DNA of 64,000 nucleotides, taken from positions 372,001 through 436,000 of the forward strand of contig NBAY01000006.1 of assembly GCA_002794775.1 (NCBI GenBank). Reading direction: 5' to 3'. Shown here piece by piece: positions 42,649 to 53,439 of the stretch (the stretch's first letter is position 1; each line of letters opens with the position of its first letter). The notes under the pieces were generated by a model that did not search any database, was not told the DNA's origin, and saw nothing but the letters and a program-made list of their open reading frames with translations. The stretch is from Porodaedalea pini (taxonomy: Eukaryota > Basidiomycota > Agaricomycetes > Hymenochaetales > Hymenochaetaceae). The position numbers and the translations under genes were made by a program.

Positions 42649-44441
42649 TCAGTTCCAAGGGTCTAACTCACGAATAGCCCGAGTTGAATCAACGCACCTA
42701 TTGACCTCGATTCTCCTAAACGTCTCCAGCACGATGTTGCGGTTCGCGAAATCGGGCATGCTCGAGTCCACTGTGACGATGAGGTCTTCCACGGGTGCCT
42801 GCCGGTGCCTTCTGATATTCAGGAGAAGGCGCTGGCTCCAGATACTCGCAGACGCAATGGCGAACCCGACGGGAGTTTCAATGTAGTCAGGCTGTTTTAA
42901 AAACAAGACGGCGAGGTGTTACGGCTAGGACGTTTAGGAGAATACAGGAGACACGTACTCCGCCGATTACCCACGTCAGTTCGTTTGCGAAGAAAGATGC
43001 GAATACGCTGTGGATGTTGTGATTAACCGAGCTCGCGGGTGAAACACAGGTGAAATCGCACATACATTAGAAAGAACAGCACAGAGTCTCGGACCAGGAA
43101 ACGCAAAAATCGATTCGGGGCTCTCCCAGACCACCATCCATCCGGCATCGAGCGGCTGGTCTGTATTCCCTTAAAAACAGCGAGAGCGACCTGAAGCGCT
43201 TCGTTCACAAGAATCGGTATCCAAAACATTTTGAAAAGCCCTATAATGTCTTTCGGAATGCACATATGTTGTTCCGCCGCGTCCCCGAAGTCCAGGAATT
43301 CGGCTATTGGCAAAAAAAAATGAAGAGGTGAGTTGCATGTATGATCAGAAACTCAGTTTATGTGAAACTCGGTGAGCGCGCCTCACCCTCTTCCGTTTTC
43401 ATGACTGTGATGAAGATACCGAGCATCGAGCCAAAGGTAATCATCGTGACGGTAATCAGCAGCACGAAAATTGTCCTGCTCCCGTTATACATGGCGTACA
43501 ACCGCAGCTGCAGCGTTACTGGCGAGCATTTAAGCGTGCGATCAGCGAAAACGAAAAGGCGTTAAGATAGATTAGCCATACGTTCCGACAGACATCCAAT
43601 AATCGATCCTCCTATCCAATGGACTCGGATCCATGCAAGACCTAATTAGCGATCCCTTAAGAGTTAGAATTCAACCGCCTGCTGACACGTAAATCACGAA
43701 CATCTAAGTAGTGAATCACGTCAGAAGCAGCATCTCATAGCACAAACAAAGCGACAAACAACTAGCATGAATAGGTTCAGATATTAATATTCGAACCGAA
43801 TGACGATGGCATACCTCAGGAGATACCTCTCGGAGATTCAGGACTGCGTACCAAGTAATCCATTCTCAGTCTCGCCGCCAATTGTTTAGCAGAAACGGTA
43901 TGAGATGAGACATACTGATGTTAATAGAGCTGAATGATAGGAATGGCTAGCTCAGTGCTTTGTAGCATCAGTCTGATTGTGAAGATGAACATACAGGAGT
44001 GTTGCGAGTGTGAGATATCGATTCTGTATAATTTATCGAGGGCTAGTGCTCCTCGTATAATGTACCAGAGCAGAGAGCATACTAACCAGGATGAAGAGAA
44101 CTTTTCCCGGACTGAATGAACCAGACTAACCGTAAACCATCACTTATTGGATCTAAGGGGGAATGCGGGGCTACAGTCAGCTCACCCATATCAAGTTCAC
44201 TTCTTCATCGAACGTGATCACTTGACAATCCCAAGACGTAAGAAAGTAATAACGAGGCAAGAGTAGCATACTCACGAAGCTCGTAGATATACATGACCAA
44301 CGATGATACTTAAGACGAAAGTAAACTCCTCTCAATCTCCAAACGGAGTTCGATAGCACACGACTCACTGTTAACCCATTTCGTGACTTGAAAAATCCGA
44401 ACGTTGTGCTCAACAGCGGCGAGCGTGTGGGCATCTGCCAT
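42649..44441 (-). CDS. DUF6533-type multi-pass membrane protein of Agaricomycetes
   Basis: A member of a large basidiomycete-specific family of seven-helix-like proteins of unknown function. The ATG at 44441 gives MADAHTLAAVEHNVRIFQVT. After an intron comes the DUF6533 hallmark: YYFLTSWDCQVITFDEEVNL. Next are LWYIIRGALALDKLYRIDIS and CMFIFTIRLMLQSTELAIPI, an exon near 43500 reading as a helix (IFVLLITVTMITFGSMLGIF), the loop CIPKDIIGLFKMFWIPILVN, and GWWSGRAPNRFLRFLVRDSV. The last exons read PDYIETPVGFAIASASIWSQ and LLLNIRRH. The C-terminal stop is placed at 42649, but a further exon is possible. Many introns. A role in sensing is often guessed for the family; nothing here proves it. Confidence 0.75.
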
Positions 44442-45407
44442 TGCCTGCGAGCGGAGACAGGTAGAGTTAGGGTCGACGCAGAGGGCATACAACTCGAGGG
44501 CAGGTGGCCCGCCAAAACATGCGCTTTTGACTCCAAACCGCCGAGAAATCAGGCTCAGTCTCCTCCTCTTCGCCCCTCGAGAGTGAGTATACCAGCTGAC
44601 AACGTTTTCTATTATCCTCGAGAGTCCTAAATTCGGACGCGGCCGAACGTCATACTTGCCCAGTCTGATGTCCCTTCTCGGACATGGCATAAGGAAATTC
44701 GTAAAGGAAAGAAGGAATGAATTGCCATCGCTCTTATGGTCATCTCCGCACGAAAAGTTGACCATCTTGTCGTCGACGGTAATGCCGAGCAGGTGCCACA
44801 AGTCAAGCAGGTGATGACTAGTAACAAGAGAGGCAAGGAAAAAAGTCAATACGTTCGGCGTCTTTTTCGCATTTAGACATACATGCGAAATACTTGCCTG
44901 TCTGATCCGAGTATTGAATTGCATTGTTCAGGAGCAAAATATCATAAGGAAAGTGGACTCGAGGTCTGCATCCGTGAGTCTATAGACCATCTATCTCGTG
45001 CTTAAGCTTGTTCTTGAAGATGCCGCTGGCTGCCTCCGTCATCGAAAGCTTGATGAGTACGAAACTTTCCTGGCTTCGTCATAACTACTCAAAATCCAAG
45101 GTAGCCATAGCCTAGTTGCTGCGGTGATAGAACCTAATAGAAGACAGAGAGGCATGCAGTCCGTAGAGTGATATGATTCCAATTGTATCCTGCGCTCAGT
45201 AGCAGCACAGCAGTACTAGTCCTGTGAAAAGCGGCGCGCGTGACCATCCAAATCGCCGATGATCTCCAATTACGAGCACATACAGTTAAATTGTTTATGA
45301 TATCGTACACTAGCAGTGTCCAATAGAGATGCAGAGATTGACGAGGCAAAACTTGAATAGCGTGGTATACTCAAAGAAATAATTATCTGAAGAACGAAGA
45401 ACGGATG
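44442..45407. other. Intergenic stretch
   Basis: 5' region of the DUF6533 gene and 3' region of the kinase-like gene. A minus-strand frame continuous with the DUF6533 first exon is open upstream to 44924, but it has no family-like sequence and contains the presumed true start. No other gene seen. Confidence 0.4.
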
Positions 45408-46694
45408 TCAAACTCGAAGTGGGGACCAGTTCTGAACCATGCGAGGTACCAAGCGATCAAATGCAAGCAGTACGTCCCGGGCTGAGGGACGCGCAGAAAA
45501 CGAGGCATGCAACATAGGTCGTGTCAGTTGTACGATTCCAGGCAGATCATGTCCAGTCAGCTGCAGGAAAAAAAGAGACTATAAGCGGAACTTGCTAAAG
45601 ACATCGAAAAAAGAAAACACAGGCTTACTTTACACGCACGAAGTATGACGACGGCCAGCGCCCATACATCTACTTTAAACGGGTCTGACTCCTCGCCACG
45701 TTCGATTTCCGGTGGCATCTCCGTTCCCCGGCAGCCTATGATTCGAGGGGACGACGACTTATTGGTGTATCGCCGACTCATCTCGAAGTCGATGTATCTG
45801 TAATGCCCACAATAGTCCGTAAGAATGTTGCGAAGCGAAATGTCGAGATGTACGATGCCATGCATGTGCATGAACACTAGGCCCTGCGACACACACATGT
45901 TACCAGTGACTAGCCTATAGCGAAATGACATGCATACCTCGATGATTTGCCGAACGGCGCGCAAGAAGTCAAGAGGAGAACACGGGCTGCTCGGATCAAT
46001 AAGCTGTGAAGACCACTCTTCCTGGACGATGAATACCATATCCGACTCGACCACCTCGATGAGGTCGAGCACGGCTATTTTGAATTCCGGAGGAGACGAG
46101 CGATAGGTCAGCAAGAAGGCAGTGCTATCAAATACACCCTCTGCAAGGGGAAAAGATCACTCACGGATCGTACGGTTCATCGGGTTATCGCAAAGCGGAG
46201 GCGTCGACAATAGCCGTATCACCTCATATTGACGACTGCGAAGGCACACAGCTTTGACCATGACACGCTTCTCATCCCGCGTTCGAGTCCCACGAAAGAG
46301 AGTATCAGGCTAAAAATAGAAAGGACCCGAGGATTTAGATCGAGTGTCGTAAGTTGTCGAGTGGTCTACGTTAACGTAGCCATTAGCTCACCAGGCCAGC
46401 ATCCTTGCAGAGCGTGTCAGGGTTCGCCCTGCACGCGCGGTCGTATCCCTCCCTGTGACAAACGTCGGTGGGCGAGTCGGGAATCGAGCCTTCAAAAACC
46501 CGTTCATAGTAATGCTTGACGTCCCGGGCCGTGTCCAGACGATAGCCGCGACGCTCGAGGAGCTTTCTATAGCATTCCCAGTAAGGCGTGATGCGACCGT
46601 TCACTTCATCTTCGTCTACTGAGGACGCTGAAGAAGATGATAGAAAAGAATCCGAGCTTGATGAAGACGAAGCGGAATTTTTACGCGGACGCAT
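45408..46694 (-). CDS. Degenerate protein-kinase-like protein of fungal type
   Basis: The ATG at 46694 gives MRPRKNSASSSSSSDSFLSS, a Ser-rich leader. EDEVNGRITPYWECYRKLLE and HYYERVFEGSIPDSPTDVCH follow, and after introns KRVMVKAVCLRSRQYEVIRL, which carries the likely ATP-binding Lys (VMVKAV). The middle reads IAVLDLIEVVESDMVFIVQE. The catalytic loop is HGIVHLDISLRNIL (HLD in place of HRD, with the Asp and Asn kept). The metal site is IDFEMSRR (DFE, not DFG). RGTEMPPEIERGEESDPFKV holds the APE-like PPE and the subdomain IX Asp. The last exon gives GHDLPGIVQLTRPMLHASFS, SARPSARDVLLAFDRLVP and the TGA at 45408. It may be an active atypical kinase or a pseudokinase. Confidence 0.8.
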
Positions 46695-47353
46695 CAGGGA
46701 AACGCAGTCTAAAAACCTGTAACTTTTAGCGGGAAAGCAGTACTGAGCGGATAAGAAGTTGGGCAGTCCGGTAAGGCAAAGGCACTTTATATCGAGAAAT
46801 TATCCGAGTCGGAAGATAGGAGTGAATTTAGGGTCGAATTGGGAGACATTCGGCTAGTCGAGAGCAACAAGTGAAGATTGACAGGACTTTAGAGTGAGTA
46901 GCCGTCGAGGAGCGTACAGTCGGTACCGGAAACGGTCGAAAGTCAAACACGCCTTCCGACATCGCATCAGACTAGACCGAAAGAGGGTAGGGAGTTCGCT
47001 AATGTCAATGCACTATCAACTCGCCGCCGACGACCGACCGGGGTGGAAGCACAGAATGGGCCATAGCAAGATACGTTTGAGGAGTACAATTCCCAGAGAG
47101 AGGGGTTCTCCGCGAAAGTTCCGAAAATGTTGCCCAGTAAAGGCATCCTGTGTGGGAGAAAAGGGCGAGAAAGCGGTAGAGTGCCTCAACGTGGCGATGA
47201 GCAGAGATACAAGCGTACAAATGGAGCTGGCAGGAGATGTCCTTCGTTAGCGGGCGGTCTGCTGTAATGGTCAACGCTTTCGGATGTCTTTACTCACGTT
47301 CATAAAAGCACGTGGCTTGCGTTTCGCGTCTCGCTCTCTCACAACGTACAACC
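46695..47353. promoter_or_regulatory. Divergent region, kinase-like gene and TAF13
   Basis: 658 bp expected to hold both promoters. An open plus frame at 46894-47250 starts without ATG and has no domain; it is not accepted as a gene. Confidence 0.45.
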
Positions 47354-48340
47354 ATGGCCTGGCAATATCAGCACTATCACCCTCAAGCAACAGCTTATCC
47401 TCAGCTATACCCACAGACCCAGGAACCCTATGCAGGCCAAGGATACCAACAGGCCTGGTACGGCTACTACCAGCAGCAGGCACAGCGTCAGGCTGCGCCA
47501 ATCCAGCACGTAGGAGCAGCCGCGACACCTACGCCTATCGTTGCACCTGTGCCGACAACTGCGCCGACTACAACCACATTCTCATCGTATAACCCTACGT
47601 TTGTGCGCGAGCCGACTTTTGCTGGATCGAGCTCTGGGACAGGAGCACGCGGGCCACGGAGGCAGTCCCAGTTAAAAGGTCTTTTCTCAAAAGAATGTGA
47701 GCAAACATCAAGGTTTCTTCGTTTTGTTCTTCTCTTGTTATCTGGCCATTTAATTGCGGGGCAGCCGCGTGTCCATCTCTCTTACTGACGACATAAGAGT
47801 ACGCGTGTGGTGCGTTTCGTGTCGCTGATTTGAGATACCATTGATTTGGTGTGCTAGCGTCCGAGGAACGAATGGCGGACGTCCATCAATTCGCTATCAA
47901 TGTTTCTTGCAAGAGAAGCTATTGCGCACTCTTCTTATTCTAAATCTTTTCACCGATGAAGTTGGATGGGTGCTCACGTTTGCTCTGCAGTACCAAAACT
48001 CATGTATGGCTTCGGTGATGACAAGCAAGTCGCTAATGATTCTGTTGCTGTCATGGAAGAGATTCTCATCGAGTATATCGTTGACGTGGTGCGTCTCGTC
48101 TACGCTTTCCTTCGAGTTTCTTTGACATTTAATTTTGCCTGCGAATCTCAGTGTCAAACCGCACTCGCTCCTACCCGCAAAACCCGTCTCCAGATTGAAG
48201 ACCTGCGACGTGCGTTGTCTCGACCAGGTGATGCTAAAAAGCTCGCTCGTATGGAAGAGCTCCTTTTCATGCAAGAGGACATCAAGCGTGCAAGGAAACA
48301 GTTCGAGGAGAACGAGATGGGCGGCGGAGACGATTACTAG
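47354..48340 (+). CDS. TAF13: TFIID subunit 13 (TAF13) with a Gln/Pro-rich N-terminal extension
   Basis: TAF13 is a histone-fold subunit of general transcription factor TFIID and pairs with TAF11. The ATG at 47354 gives MAWQYQHYHPQATAYPQLYP, then a Gln/Tyr/Pro/Thr-rich segment of about 90 residues not found in short TAF13s. After SQLKGLFSKE an unusually long intron (about 47698-47992) follows. Then comes the histone fold: LPKLMYGFGDDKQVANDSVA, VMEEILIEYIVDV, a second intron, and CQTALAPTRKTRLQIEDLRR, then ALSRPGDAKKLARMEELLFM and QEDIKRARKQFEENEMGG. TAG at 48338-48340. The fold is complete. Convergent with NSRP1, with 119 bp between the stops. Confidence 0.94.
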
Positions 48341-48459
48341 ATATTCGTTATAACTTCGTTATGATTTCCCGTATGCATCATCTGTATCATACATTGACTC
48401 TTGTACAATACATGTAACGAAATAGATATAAAGGCGGTCGTTGACCCAGTCAAAAATGA

Positions 48460-49744
48460 CTATGTGTTCCCGTTCGCCTGTCCTCCCTCCTCTTCAGCTA
48501 GTGCCTCCAACTTCCGCCTTTTCCGTTCCAGGTATCGTTGCCGTGCACTTTGCACATCCTCGTCTGTATTCCGCTTCGCAACCATCCGCTGCGCACTCTC
48601 CTGTTCGCGTTGTTCTCGCTCTTGAACCGTCCGTTCCGACTCTTGCGCGAGCTGCTGCTGAATCTCCCGCCGCCGCCGCTCATTGATCTCGCGCAGGCTT
48701 GCGGCGGTCCCAACCGCCCGATGAGCCACGGCCTCATCTTCTCCAGCGCCGTTGGATCCCGTTCTCGTTTTCTTGCTACCCACTCCGAGGTGTCGCGTAT
48801 TCGGCGCGGATAGATTTAGACCTGCAGAGAGCAAGTCGCGCTTGTCGACGATCTGGTTATCGTCGTTCAGCTCAACGGTCTTCCCCTCCTCGCGCGCGCG
48901 TTGTGCGAGTTCGAGGTCGGATACGGGTGTATAATCCGCGGGCTTCGTGATCGTGAGGTTTTCAGGGCCCAGTGGACCCTTCTTTTTTTGCTCCACTGCG
49001 GCGACGGTAGCACTGTGCTCTTGCTCGTTCTGCTCGAGCAGCTGACGATAGAAATGGGTCATCCCTGTTGAAGATTTTTGTTTTGCCTTCTCCATTTCTG
49101 TGTCAATAAAAGTTTATGAGACTCTTCCAAGCGTGTAAATGTTGCTGGGTTACCCACCTTCTCGTTTCTTCTCCTCCTCTTCGGCTCTCCGTACTTCGGC
49201 CATTTGGTCCTTGTAAGCCTGCGTCACAAACTGCTCCTTGTCCGCGAACTCATCACCCTCCGCTTCTCGTTCCCGTTGGATCATCTTTTCCTCGGCGCGC
49301 AGATGGTCAAGCTTTCGTACTGTCGCAGACTGCAGCAGCGAGCTGATGTATTTTGGCTGGAGAGGCAAATATGTAAGCCCGGTACCGACAAGTTAATTCA
49401 TAGGCATGACACGAACTCACCTTCCGCTCCTGCGCCTCTGCATTCTTCCGCTCCTTCTGGCGCTCCTTCGCGGCCTGCATCTTGTCCCACACCTCGTCGT
49501 ACTCAAACACAGTCTCGTCGACCTGCTTCGCCGCCTCCGCGCGCTTCTGCTGCGCTTTTGACATCTTCGGCGCTGCTTGCGCGGCGAGCGTCCGGTTCAC
49601 GCTCGTTGCCTTCGAGCCCGATGCGGTCGGCGCGGCGTCGATTGGCTCGTCATCTTCGAGTGACGCGAATGCCGCAGGTTGTTTGAGGGATTGTGTGCTC
49701 CCTGTCGCGGGCTTGGGTTTGTTGAGAGAGAAGGAGACTTTCAT
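48460..49744 (-). CDS. Nuclear speckle splicing regulatory protein 1 homologue (NSRP1/CCDC55)
   Basis: NSRP1 is a nuclear coiled-coil protein that affects splice-site choice. The ATG at 49744 gives MKVSFSLNKPKPATGSTQSL, then FASLEDDEPIDAAPTASGSK. The conserved core reads KQVDETVFEYDEVWDKMQAA, then PKYISSLLQSATVRKLDHLR and REREAEGDEFADKEQFVTQA, YKDQMAEVRRAEEEEKKRE. After a second intron, SSTGMTHFYRQLLEQNEQEH completes the DUF2040 region. The C-terminal part is charged, with LREINERRRREIQQQLAQES and QRYLERKRRKLEALAEE, ending QANGNT. Long helical and Lys/Glu/Arg-rich throughout. Head-to-head with MTR3, with 118 bp between the start codons, implying a shared promoter. Confidence 0.88.
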
Positions 49745-49862
49745 GGTGATGGACTGACACGGGTTGGTCTACTAGGAGGTCGCACGTCTAGTTTCCTTTT
49801 CGGTATTAGAGTTTCGACTCGATGCTCGCGCTGCAGAACTTTCCATCTTGACCACAATATCA
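49745..49862. promoter_or_regulatory. Compact bidirectional promoter between NSRP1 and MTR3
   Basis: Only 118 bp separate the two start codons, so both transcription starts and leaders must lie here or overlap. No TATA-like word stands out; the content is mixed. Confidence 0.6.
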
Positions 49863-50934
49863 ATGGCGACCAACGCATTTGACCGACGACGAATCAACGG
49901 ACCAGAAGAAAGCTTTAGCCTTGTGTATGCAAGTGATGAAGAGGAGGAGGAGGCCTTGAAAGTGGACGCGACCAAGCCGCGTCGCGGGCGATCAGCTTCA
50001 GACATTCGACCTATCTGTACGTCTCAGAACTATCCTCGGCACAAGGCTCTTTAGTCTGAAGCACCGCTTCAATAAGTTCTTAAAACTGGCCTGATAAGCC
50101 AAGCAAATGGCTCTGCATACATCGAGACCGAAAAGACGAAAATCGCTTGCGCAGTGTTCGTTCTACCCTTCTTTCCCTCAGACTCTCTGGCATTGATGCT
50201 CAACACATTAGGTATGGTCCCCGACAGTCCAAGAGCTCTACTTACAACGAGAAAGGGAAGCTGAACGTCGAAGTCAAATTTGCGCCTTTCTCATGCGCGA
50301 AACGCCGTGCCCCTATGCGAGTAAGAGACGGGGTCTTCTCTGCGCTGAGATTTATTATGCCAACTGTTATAGGACGCAGAAGACCGGTCTGTATCTGTAT
50401 TGATACAACAATCACTTGTACCAGCCGTTCGTCTGGAGCTCCTCCCGAAATCCGCTATCGACATTTTCCTCTTCGTGATCGAGAACGACGGTATCGAAGG
50501 CTGCGTCGCGGCAGGGTCCATCGCGGCTAGCACCGCGCTAGCAAATGCTCATATCGACATGCTCGGCCTCGTCGTCTCTTGCGCTGCGGTGAGCCTGTTT
50601 CGCGTCCACGGCGCGTAAGCGGATGCTGATGCTGATGTGCTTCCAGGCGACGATGCCCAAAGAGATCTGGCTGGATCCGACGACGGAGGAAGCGCGTGCT
50701 GCGCAAGGCTGTCTGACACTGGCATGCGTACCTGCTCTGGGCCTCGTCACGAACGTATGGCAAATCGGTCAATTGAGCATCGATGCGGTGGAAAAGGTGA
50801 GTTCTGGCCAGTGACACCCCCGTAAGTAGACTTGAGACTCATGTTCTCCGCAGTGTATGGATGCATGCCAGGAGCAGTGCCAAGATATTCATTCTGTCGT
50901 AGCACAGGCTCTCTTGGAATCTCAGTCGAGTTAG
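49863..50934 (+). CDS. MTR3: Exosome core subunit Mtr3 (RNase PH-like)
   Basis: Mtr3 is one of six RNase PH-like ring subunits of the RNA exosome, which degrades and trims RNA. The ATG at 49863 gives MATNAFDRRRINGPEESFSL and an acidic stretch ASDEEEEEALKVDATKPRR, then GRSASDIRPI. Next exons: QANGSAYIETEKTKIACAV, YGPRQSKSSTYNEKGKLNVE and VKFAPFSCAKRRAPMR. The second half reads LIQQSLVPAVRLELLPKSAI, DIFLFVIENDGIEGCVAAGS and TALANAHIDMLGLVVSCAA, then IWLDPTTEEARAAQGCLTLA and TNVWQIGQLSIDAVEK. The last exon reads CMDACQEQCQDIHSVVAQAL and ends LESQSS with TAG at 50932-50934. About five introns. The family is clear; Mtr3 is preferred over Rrp41/46 because of the N-terminal extension and YGPRQSK motif. 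Confidence 0.9.
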
Positions 50935-51615
50935 TATATCATGTTTTCGGTATCCGGGAGAAGGCGAAAGCCGTACATATTTGTATCCCATACCAACGTA
51001 GGACGCACTTACTTTCATATGCCACCGTCATAGCGACTCAGACCCTTGTATAAGTATGGCATCAATATTCTCTTTCTAAAAAAGATTACTGCTGTAAACG
51101 TTTCAGTGCGTCTCTTCTGTGATTTCAGCTCAGTCGTACGAACGAGTGAAACAGCAGTATTCAGTTTTCAAGTGGTACGGGAGTTCAAATGCAACGCAAT
51201 GCTTTTCGACATCGACCGCAAGCGCCCATGGATTTGAACCTTGCTGTGCCACGACCCCTCGGCTCCGTAGTGTATCCGTGCTCGTTTGGCCCCTTTCCCC
51301 TTCCCACTGTAAACGTCATTGAAGAGCTTCTCTAAACGGAATACTTCGGAGATGTTTTGTCCTCGGCGATCGCGCTCACGCCCTCACCGCGTTAAAAGCA
51401 GAAAAGATATATGACAGTACGCCCTTGCGCTTTGCTTGGGCCTGACAAAGCCGAAGCTCGGCCAACACACGAGCCATCAGGATGTGTTCTGGTATCTATC
51501 TACTAATTGATTTTGTATGTATATCTCCAACTTTTTTTGCGTTGCTACGCATTTCTGTCGCACAAGCTGCCAGCTCCGTTCTTTTTTAAAAGAAAAGAGA
51601 AAGTGTTTCTGAAGC
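50935..51615. other. Gene-poor stretch downstream of MTR3
   Basis: An open plus frame at 51119-51322 (SAQSYERVKQQYSVFKWYGS) follows a good acceptor-like TTTCAG, but no partner exon is found. It may be a gene fragment. A B-box-like word on the minus strand (51230-51240) was rejected as a tRNA. Confidence 0.4.
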
Positions 51616-51751
51616 ATTAATATTGATTATCAGCTTTCTTCCCGTCTTTGTGGGATTAATATTGACATTTAGACTGCAAGTTCTGTATTAATATTCACTT
51701 CCGCAAGATACCTTGCTTAGCAAAACACATGCGAGGAGTCACAATATTAAT
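51616..51751. repeat. Cluster of four ATTAATATT palindromic words
   Basis: ATTAATATTGA at 51616-51626 and 51655-51665, ATTAATATTCA at 51687-51697, and the inverted form ACAATATTAAT at 51741-51751. Four within 136 bp is dense. They lie just left of the composite inverted-repeat element. Confidence 0.6.
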
Positions 51752-51894
51752 GGGTTTCCGAGATATATTGTAAACGCCAGGAATTATACCGCATAGAACA
51801 CCGAATATTCTTCGCATAACCAAAGCAGACGACCTCTTCATTGCTCATCCCTCCATATCTTCTTCTCCTTCTACCCATCTCGATCTCAGCAATA
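51752..51894. other. Short spacer before the inverted-repeat element
   Basis: C/T-rich near 51840-51890; nothing else seen. Confidence 0.4.
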
Positions 51895-52160
51895 CCTGCG
51901 AACACTCAAACCGAATCAAAGAGGAGGCTGACTAGGTGCCTACGAAGCTAGTCCCTCAGCGACACGAGAAGCGATGCCACATTGGATTCAAGCTCCATCG
52001 ATGCCACCGACAGTGCCGGCTCCCGGTCAATGACCATAACGTCAGACTGTGGAAGCGCGAGCACTAGTACTGGCTTAAACAATATGTGACTATATGCCAG
52101 CATCGTCGACGTCAATGCCTGGTTGCGCAAGCACGGGTCCAGGACTTCACAGATGAGAAG
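51895..52160 (-). repeat. Module A, left terminal inverted repeat
   Basis: Reverse complement of 53440-53745 with scattered substitutions and a few indels. Similarity starts near 51895, where the complement reads GGTTTGAGTG.TCG..GGTATTG against ATTGAGTACTTCGGTAGTATTG on the right. Confidence 0.8.
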
Positions 52161-52221
52161 GGTGTGGTGTTGTCTACATACTTGGCATTCAACTACGTAG
52201 TACGATACCTCCAAATGCATG

Positions 52222-52460
52222 GCAACACATGAAGATGCACAACGGACGAATACACAACTACAATGACCATGAGCTACGATCATGAGTGGTATGGGTTAAG
52301 GACGAACAGTGATTCGGGTTCAAAGCATCTTCGACCTGAGAGGAGACAAAGATGGGGGTGCATGGTGACTGAGTGGCACTGGAACGGAACAGTCAGTCCA
52401 CAGGCTGGGTGCATATGATGAAACGTACCTAGCTAATGGCCTACGACATGACACATATCG
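52222..52460 (+). repeat. Module B, first direct copy
   Basis: Matches 53166-53400 in the same orientation (CATGAGCTACGAT.ATGAG, GACTGAGTGGCACTGGA against AACTGAGTGGCACTGGA, GCATATGATGAAA, CTAGCTAATGGC). The reversed form occurs at 37985-38230. Confidence 0.8.
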
Positions 52461-52524
52461 AAGAGAAGTATTACAACAGTCTACTGAATGTGTAGGCAAT
52501 GACAACCAAGAGTAGAAGGTCTGT

Positions 52525-52960
52525 CAGTTGCGGGTGGTAGAAGGTCTATGCAAACATGTTAGTGAGTGGCATCTAGAATAGAGGGGTTGGTAGCATACAT
52601 ACCTGAGGTAAGTGGAGACCCTAGGGGACCACCCACGTTGAGGCATCAGGTAGATGTCGAGTACTTGTAGAATGATGGGGTGGAGGTCGTTGTCAGATGC
52701 TGGTAGCAGACAGCCTAGACGTGCATGTGAGTAGGGTGGCACCCAGGGTAAATGTGAGTATAGAAATACCTAAGTGTCCGAGAGTGACCCGAGTATGGCT
52801 GAGGAGACATGAGTCTAAGACGGGGGGATGCTCGCGAGTAATAGATGGTGGTGGTAGGAGAGCAGGTTGTTGAAAGACGAAGGAGGTGAGGGGACAAGCT
52901 TTTATACAGACTCAAACTCATTTGCAACTCCGACCCCCCAAAGAGGGTTTTGCTACCATA
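52525..52960 (+). repeat. Module C, copy inside the composite element
   Basis: Diverged direct copy of 12086-12490. It forms the centre of the element and occurs alone at the other locus, so it may be an independent repeat family. Confidence 0.75.
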
Positions 52961-53165
52961 ATGGGTATTTGGTCCTATTTGGCTGACCTGTCAGTCGCCG
53001 GGATGACCGTGCATTAAGTGTGGTAGCAAGTGGATAGCATTAATAGGGCTAGTTCACTGTTCCCCCGAGTTCTTATGGAGTAGAAACGGTGTTCAGAAGT
53101 ATTAGACGGATGGTTGCTTTGGAAAGGCGCCTTCGAAGATTAGAACATTCAACATCCAGCGATTG

Positions 53166-53400
53166 AAGCAACACGAGACGAACGCGTAACTACACTTGTA
53201 CGATGATCATGAGCTACGATAATGAGAGACCAAGGTCCAGAACGAACGGCTACCCGAGCTCAGATCGGGCGACCGAGGTGCAGGTGCGTGACAACTGAGT
53301 GGCACTGGATGGGAATGGTCAGCTCAGGGGTTGGGTGGCATATGATGAAAAACGTGCCTAGCTAATGGCGTGCGGCGTGGGCACATCTCAAAGAGGCATC
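53166..53400 (+). repeat. Module B, second direct copy
   Basis: Second B copy in the same orientation as the first. It adjoins the right A module, giving B-A on the right but A-reversed-B on the left, so the element is not a simple palindrome. Confidence 0.75.
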
Positions 53401-53439
53401 ATCGTGTGTACCTTCACGCATTGTCATGCATTGGAGGCA

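Noticed and set aside
46894..47250. 118-codon plus frame upstream of TAF13
   Set aside because: Begins at GTG rather than ATG, has no domain, and lies in a divergent promoter region.
51220..51320. Perfect B-box word GGTTCAAATCC on the minus strand
   Set aside because: The T-stem has a mismatch and there is no A box or pairing acceptor stem at the right distance.
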